Shown piece by piece: positions 1-6,200 of a DNA stretch of 8,640 bases. Origin of the DNA: Anaerolineae bacterium CG2_30_64_16 (lineage in GTDB: Bacteria; Chloroflexota; Anaerolineae; CG2-30-64-16); NCBI GenBank assembly GCA_001871755.1, contig MNXL01000219.1, positions 1 through 8,640 of the forward strand, read 5' to 3'. Every line of letters begins with the position of its first letter. Within the stretch, counting starts at the first letter, position 1. The notes beneath the pieces are model-generated. The model was given only the letters and a program-made list of their open reading frames with translations. It was not told the origin of the DNA and ran no database searches. Made by a program: the position numbers and the translations under genes.

Positions 1-1
1 C

Positions 2-67
2 GGCCGATCGGCCGGCGGCACGCCGGGGCACAAGATGTACTTCCCCGTCGTGAGTAAGCGGCACTGA
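2..67 (+). CDS. C-terminal fragment of an upstream protein, possibly secreted (partial, 5' end outside window)
   Basis: An open frame enters from the left edge and ends at TGA 65–67, giving 21 residues that end in HKMYFPVVSKRH. No domain can be assigned from so little. The tail K-M-Y-F-P-V-V resembles the tail of the giant protein downstream (R-I-W-M-P-L-M) in register and in distance from the stop codon. That pattern is typical of exported Chloroflexota proteins, and it is the main reason to believe this frame is coding. It is on the same strand as the next gene and separated from it by 138 bases. A chance open frame of this length cannot be excluded. Confidence 0.5.
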   Translation, partial: GRSAGGTPGHKMYFPVVSKRH

Positions 68-100
68 GGCAACTGCCCTGCCCTGAAAATCGCCGCTCGT

Positions 101-167
101 CAGACCCTTCGGGTTTCGGTCACGCCGAGAACGAGATATACGCCGTGAATGAAACCCGAAGGGTCTG
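101..167. repeat. Intergenic inverted repeat with 17-bp arms
   Basis: The left arm 101–117 (CAGACCCTTCGGGTTTC) is perfectly complementary to the right arm 151–167, with a 33-base loop. After a G·U pair (118/150) and one mismatch (119/149) the stem resumes for five pairs (120–124 with 144–148). The left arm is itself a small near-palindrome (ACCC-TTC-GGGT, 104–114). It lies between the stop of the upstream fragment and the start of the giant gene. No long T tract follows, so it is not a classic intrinsic terminator. It may be a dispersed REP-like element, a transcript-end stabiliser or a leader structure. Confidence 0.85.
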
Positions 168-192
168 CAAATCAAGGTGGGTCAGGCTAGAA

Positions 193-198
193 AAGGAG
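193..198 (+). promoter_or_regulatory. Shine-Dalgarno of the giant gene
   Basis: AAGGAG is followed by seven bases and then ATG at 206. This supports 206 as the start rather than the in-frame ATG at 242, which would remove the basic n-region (MNKRLFR) of the signal peptide. No convincing -35/-10 pair was found upstream. Confidence 0.85.
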
Positions 199-205
199 TA
201 TTATC

Positions 206-3200
206 ATGAATAAACGTCTTTTCCGCATTCTCGACGTGTTTATGATTGTCTCAATGCTAATGAGCGCAGGCGCGCCGGTGGTTCAGGGCGCCACCCCGGC
301 CAATGCGCGCGCTGCGGCTGCTGCCGCTGAAGCTGTGCGCCTGGGCCTGGCCTTGCCGACGGACAACCAGGAGCCTAACAACACCTTCCTGCAGACCCAG
401 AACCTGGGAACTCTCTCGGCCGAGAATCCCCGTCTGGACCGAAACGGCCTCACTCTGGGCGAGGTGGCTACCGGCCATGATGACCAGGACTACTTCCGCT
501 TCACCCTGGCGCAAGCGGCGACCATGGACATCGACGCCTACTTCAGCCGCACCAACGCCAACGTGCAGATGGAACTGCGCACCTGGTGGGGGCATCGCGT
601 CTTTCAAGCCGAGCCGCGGGCCGAAGGCGATTTCATCCGCAACAAAACCCTGCCTGCAGGCCGCTATCTCCTGCGCTTATGGGTAGCGGATGGCCGCGCC
701 ACCGATTATAACCTGCACGTCGGTCTCAGGGATGCTCTAAGAACCGTAGCACCCAGATCAGCGGCCATCGAGCCGGCCCAGTGCCCCACAGACCCCTTCG
801 AACCCAACGACAATTTCGATGACGCCGCCTGGCTGGGCAGAAATGATTTTGTCAATGCCTATTTGCGCCCTGAAGGGGATGAAGATTGGTTCAAGGTCGA
901 ATTGAACGCCGGTGAAGCCGTCTACATTGACCTGTACAACCTGCCCGCGGATTATAATCTGGCCTTTTATGACTCTGCCGGCCAGCTCCTGGCCGAGTCG
1001 GCCAATGGTGGCACGGACAGCGAACACATCACCTATCCGATCGAGGTGTCCAGCACATATCGCATACGTGTATGGGGTCATAACGGCGCCTGGTCGGAGA
1101 CCAACTACACCCTGGCCAATGAACTGGATATCCCGCCCACAGCCACCTGGACGCCTACGCCCGCCTGTGTCAACGACGGCGATGAACCCAACAATGACTT
1201 CGCTTCCGCCACCCTGGTCACGACAGGCGTCAACTACATGGGCGACCGGCTGTGTCCGGGCGATGAGGATTGGTTCCAGTTTGCCGTGAGTCTGGGTGAG
1301 GTGATCGAACTGGAACTGGCGAATCTGCCCGCCAACTACGATCTGGAGCTCTACGATCCCTACGAAAGTTGGGCCGGGGACTCGCACAATGGCGGCCAGA
1401 CGACGGAACGCATCTCGACCACAGCGGCTTACGATGGCAATTATCGGGTACGCGTTTACAGCCCAGAGGGTGCAGGGAGCAGTACCAACTACTGGTTGTG
1501 GATCGATGCGCGAGCGCCGACCCCCACCTGGACACCCACACGCACGCCCACCCGCACGCGCACCGCGACACCAACAAATACCCAATCCCCAATCCCCAAT
1601 ACCTCAACGCCAACGCGCACGCGCACGCCCACGCGCACGCACACACCCACGCGCACGCGCACGCCCACGCGCACGCCCACGGTGACGGTTCCCCCGGGCT
1701 ATTGCAGCGATCCTTATGAACCCAACGAAACTTTCGACCAGGCCACAGACATTAACGCTCTGTCAATCGTTCGCGCCTGCTTTGCCCACGATCGAGACCA
1801 AGACACCTACCAGCGCACCATCACTGTTAACGGACAGAGTACTTACTGGGAACTTGACATCAGCGACTTGCCCAAGGACGTACAGGGCTATGTCAAAAAC
1901 CCGAATAATGACGTCGCCTTTTCCTTTTACACCCATGCCGCGGTCACTTCCATTAGTATTCCGATCACCTTGACCGGCATCTCCAAATTGGCGCTGATCG
2001 CCCCTTACAGCGTCCCGGCCGAGGGTCTGCCCTACGAATTCACGCAGCGTGTCATCCAGGCGACGCCCACGTCTACGCCTGTGACTTGTGGCGATAGCTA
2101 CGAACCGAATAACAGCGCCGGGCAGGCCAAAGACATTACCGGCAACGCGACGGTCAACTCTTGCTTCAGCAATAACAGCGACCAGGACAACTACACCCGC
2201 ACCATGGCCGCAGCGCAAGTGGGGCAATACTGGCATCTCAACCTCAATGGCCTGCCCGGCGGCGCCAGCGTGCGCGTCTTCGATCCCGAAGGCTCGCCGG
2301 TGGCGGCGAAAACAGTCGGCTCGGGGGTCATTCGTCCTGATCAATCCCTCTCGGTCTCGATAGCTGCCGCCGGGGCCTATCGTCTCTGGCTCAGTCCGCC
2401 TTATGAAACCCCGAACACCGGCCAGCCTTATCAATTCGCCCAGGCCATTAATGCCACCCCGCCCCCACCGGCATCGTGGCTCTGCCCGACCGGCTACGAT
2501 CCACAAGAGCCTGACAACACCCGCTCGACAGCGGCGCCCATCGCCATCGGCCAACGCCTCGACCACAACTGCTTCGAACGCAACGATGATCAAGATTTCT
2601 TCCGGGTTGATGTTCCCGCCAACGCTATCGGCCAGGTGGCGCATTTCATTGTCGCCAATCCCCCCGTCGAGATCACGCAGATCATCTACGATCCCGCGGG
2701 CGCGCCCGTGGTCATCGACGCGGCCACCGGCGACCGGGGTGGGACAAACCACATCTTCGCCGACATTACCAAAGCGGGCGCCTACACTTTGCAAGTCTAC
2801 CCAACCCAATTTCTGACCGGCGCCGGGGCCAGCGCCCAACATCTGGGCCAGGATAACGATTACAGCGTGGAGGCGCATATCGAGAATCCCCCGCCCACGC
2901 CCACGATCACGCCCACCCCGACCAGGACCGCTACGCCGACCCCTACCGCCACTGCCACGCGCACGGCCACGCCGACGGCCACGCCCACCGGCACAGCGCC
3001 CCAGGCGGTCACCATCAGGATCGAGAATCCCCTCAGCTACGACTCTCTGGAGACGGTGGATGTCACCTATCGGGATGCCGAAGGCTGCCAGAACATCGAA
3101 TGGGTGGAACTTTACTTCGGCACGCCGGCCAACCCCACGCTCGCCCGTTTCAAAGCGCACGTCTCCAACTATGGCCCCATCGGCCCGGCCCTTCAGCGAG

Positions 3201-6200
3201 GCGAACCGCTGGTGTTGCTTGCCGCCAGCGGCAATACATGGACACAGCTCCCTTTCAGAGCGGAATATCCGAACTCGGCGCAAAACCAACATGCGCAGCT
3301 GGTCGGGAACGCCGATCATGGCCTGGGATATAACGGTACTTGGGTGACCAGGTGGGAGTGTACCAATTCTACCGATCTACGTGTCACCTGGGCATTTGAA
3401 CTGACAGCCAGTATGGTAGGACAGCACGACGTGTATGTATCGGCCACCGATCAGCAAGGCCGCACGCGGCCAGACCTGCGTCTGGCGACCATTTCCGTGT
3501 TGGCGGCGACGCCCGTCCCGCCGCCCGGAGACCACGCCTGGCGCTTCAGCGGGCACATCTACTCGGACACGAACAACGATGACCGGGCGCCGCTGGCCAA
3601 TGTGCCGCTCTCGCTGCGCCGGTGCAGCGACCGCAGCGCCGGTGAGTTGGCCTCGGCGACCAGCGGCAATGATGGCGCTTTCCTGATCAACATGGGCGAG
3701 AATTCACTCGTATCAACAGACTCACTTTGCCTCGGCATCAGCGGGCCTGCCAGCTATCTCTTCAGCCGCTATGAATTCGCCACCGGCTCGCGGGCCATCC
3801 TGCAGGTGTTAGACCCTGGCAGTGATACCACGCGCGCCGATCTGGAGATCATCGTGCCGGGCTACGACGCGCTCTGCGTCTGGTCCACCTTCCAGTGGCT
3901 CTGCCCCCCTGTGCTTGCCTTCGATCTGCTCGATCTCTGGTTCCTGCCGGCCGGATCAAGTCCGCCGCCGCCGCCCCTGCCCACCTATACCGCCACGAGG
4001 CCACCGACATCAACCCCTACCCGTACAGCTACTCCCACTGTCACTCCCACCCCCCGGGCCACGCCTGTGGGGCAACCGACCAAAGCCGTGGAGAAAGTCT
4101 GCGTCTACGCCGACAAGTTCCAGGTGCAGGGCGGCGTCACCACCGCCACCGGCAATCTCTTCCTGGGACCGAAGGAGACCGATGGCAAGTGCAGCAAGCG
4201 CTTCTACTTCGTGGATAGCGTTACGCTCCTCGACAAGACCGTGGTCACCGCCAAAATCACGTGGAAGAATACCGGGGACATCGAGGTGGCAGGTGTGGTG
4301 CAGATGCAGCCGCATCGCATCCCCATCCTGGCCGGGGACCAGTTGCTGGTCAACCGCACCTCGGGCGACCTGACCCTGGGCGGCAAGGTGGACAAGTATA
4401 TCGGCGACCTCTTCCCCAAGAACTTCGAGTTCCCGGACGAGATTGGCCTTACCCTGAGCGCCATTCGCGACTACGTGGAACTATCCGGCGAAATCCAGGT
4501 CAAGGAGATCCCGGAGAATCCCAATTTCAAGTTCAACGTGCGCGGCCGTGTCACGGCCACTGGCGATCTGGTATTGGTGACCGATGCTCCGACGCTGAAG
4601 CTCGCCGTCGCCGGTGGGGAGCTTACCGCCGAGAACCTGTCGGTCACGACCAAAGGCGTGCTCAGCATCGGCAAGGCCACGCTGGTATTCAAAGGCATCC
4701 CGCCCATCCTGGTGGAAGGGCTGACTTTGGGCGGCGATGGCTTGCAGTTCAAACGCCTCGCCGGCGGCTACGATTTCAACATCCCGCCTCTCAACCTGGG
4801 CAATTTCTTCATGATCGAAGGCGCCGGCAGCCAGAATGCCCAGCCACTAAAGGCGACTCTGGGCATCGAGTTGTTGAGTGGGGGCAGTTATGTCGCCGGC
4901 ACAGTTCCCAGTTCGGCGCATGTAACGTCGCTCAACTCGCAATACAGGATTGAACTCCAAGGACGCATACGTCTGCCCAGTCTCCCCGGCAATAGCAATG
5001 TCAAGGTCGATAACTTGCGTTTGTCCCTGCACAAGGATGCCAAAGATAAAGTAGGCAAGCTCAGCACCAATATCGGCTTGCTGCACTTGCAGGTCGCTGG
5101 ACACCCCTTCGACATGCGCGACCTGAAATTCGATCTGGTCAACCTGCCGGTGGCGGCTAATCGGCCGCCGGGACTGGCCAGCTTCGCTCCCAGTGACAAT
5201 TTCAGCTACCAGCTCATTGCCACCCGCACCGAATTCAAGATGCCTTCCGCCTGGGGCGTGAACAGCACCATCTACCTCACCGATGTCAAGATCACCGACA
5301 AAAGCCCGTTCATTCAGTTCAAAGAAGCTGGGGCGAAGTTCGCGGTGGACAAAACCTTTTGGCTGGGTGGGGCGCCTCAGCAGCAGGTGGGCGTCGCCTT
5401 CAAGGTGCACGAAGGTCAGCTCGTGCTCAAGAACACGGCCAGCAAGTACGCGGTCAATCTGCTGGCCGAGGTCACGTTCCTGCTGGGCGGTCAGAAGACG
5501 ACACTGGGGAATGTCGGAACTAAGATCAAGATCAACATCGATGAAGACGGCAAGGTGAAATTCGATATTCTGGGCGCCAGGTTGGGCATCGCCGGCGTGA
5601 ATTTGGAGGTTGCTACCCTCAAATACGAAAATGACGTCTTCACCGCGGACAAGGCCACGCTTACCTTCCCCAAGAGCTGGGGTGGTGGCTCCATGCTGCA
5701 GGTGACCAACCTCCGCATCACCAAAGACAAGATCGAGTGGAAGGACATCGACGCCGAAGTCAATATCAACGAAGTGGACCTGAAGCCGGTACTCAAGCTG
5801 CACAATCTCAAAGCGAAACTGAACGTCAATGCTAAGAGTGAGTTCGAATGGGAGATTTGGGGCACGGTCAACATTCAGGCCGTGAATCTGGCCGCGGCGC
5901 AGCAGGCCGGAACCTATCTCACGGCGCAGGAAGTGGAAGGCGCCAGCGCCACGCTGCATGTAAAGGTCGATCGTTCTGGCAAAGTGACAGGCTCGGTTGA
6001 GGGCTTCAAGCTGGAACTGATCGGGATGACGGTCGAAGTGAAGAAGGCGGTGTGGACGGATAACCTGATCACGGTGACGGAGGTGGGTGCGAAACTGCCG
6101 CCGGCCATGGGCGGGGCCTCCTTCCAGTTGTTCGGCATGACGATTGGCGGCTCTCAAGGCTTCGATGTCAAGGGCGGCAGCTTCAACATCGCCAAATTCA

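Noticed and set aside
1..14. 14-bp perfect palindrome CGGCCGATCGGCCG at the window edge
   Set aside because: It falls in probable coding sequence and is GC-rich, where short palindromes are common. It touches the edge, so its context is unknown.
130..142. Possible -10 element (GATATA) in the loop of the leader repeat
   Set aside because: There is no matching -35 box at the right distance, and one AT-rich hexamer is not enough to call a promoter.
101..167. Intrinsic terminator of the upstream gene
   Set aside because: The stem is strong but the loop is 33 bases and no U-rich tract follows, so it is listed as an inverted repeat instead. A role in ending transcription cannot be fully excluded.
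1529..1687. CRISPR-like appearance of repeated units
   Set aside because: The repeats are 6-base units encoding Thr-Arg/Thr-Pro in frame, with no spacers of constant length and no cas genes.
1369..1719. Plus-strand frame encoding a His-Ala repeat
   Set aside because: The HAHAHA stretch is just the ACGCGC/ACGCCC linker DNA read in another frame. It sits fully inside the giant gene and has no start signal.
1763..3319. Antisense open frame of 518 codons on the minus strand
   Set aside because: It overlaps PPC4–6 and linker 2. The product is low-complexity (RGRRRGRARG-type) where it crosses the linker. No Shine-Dalgarno or family resemblance was seen.
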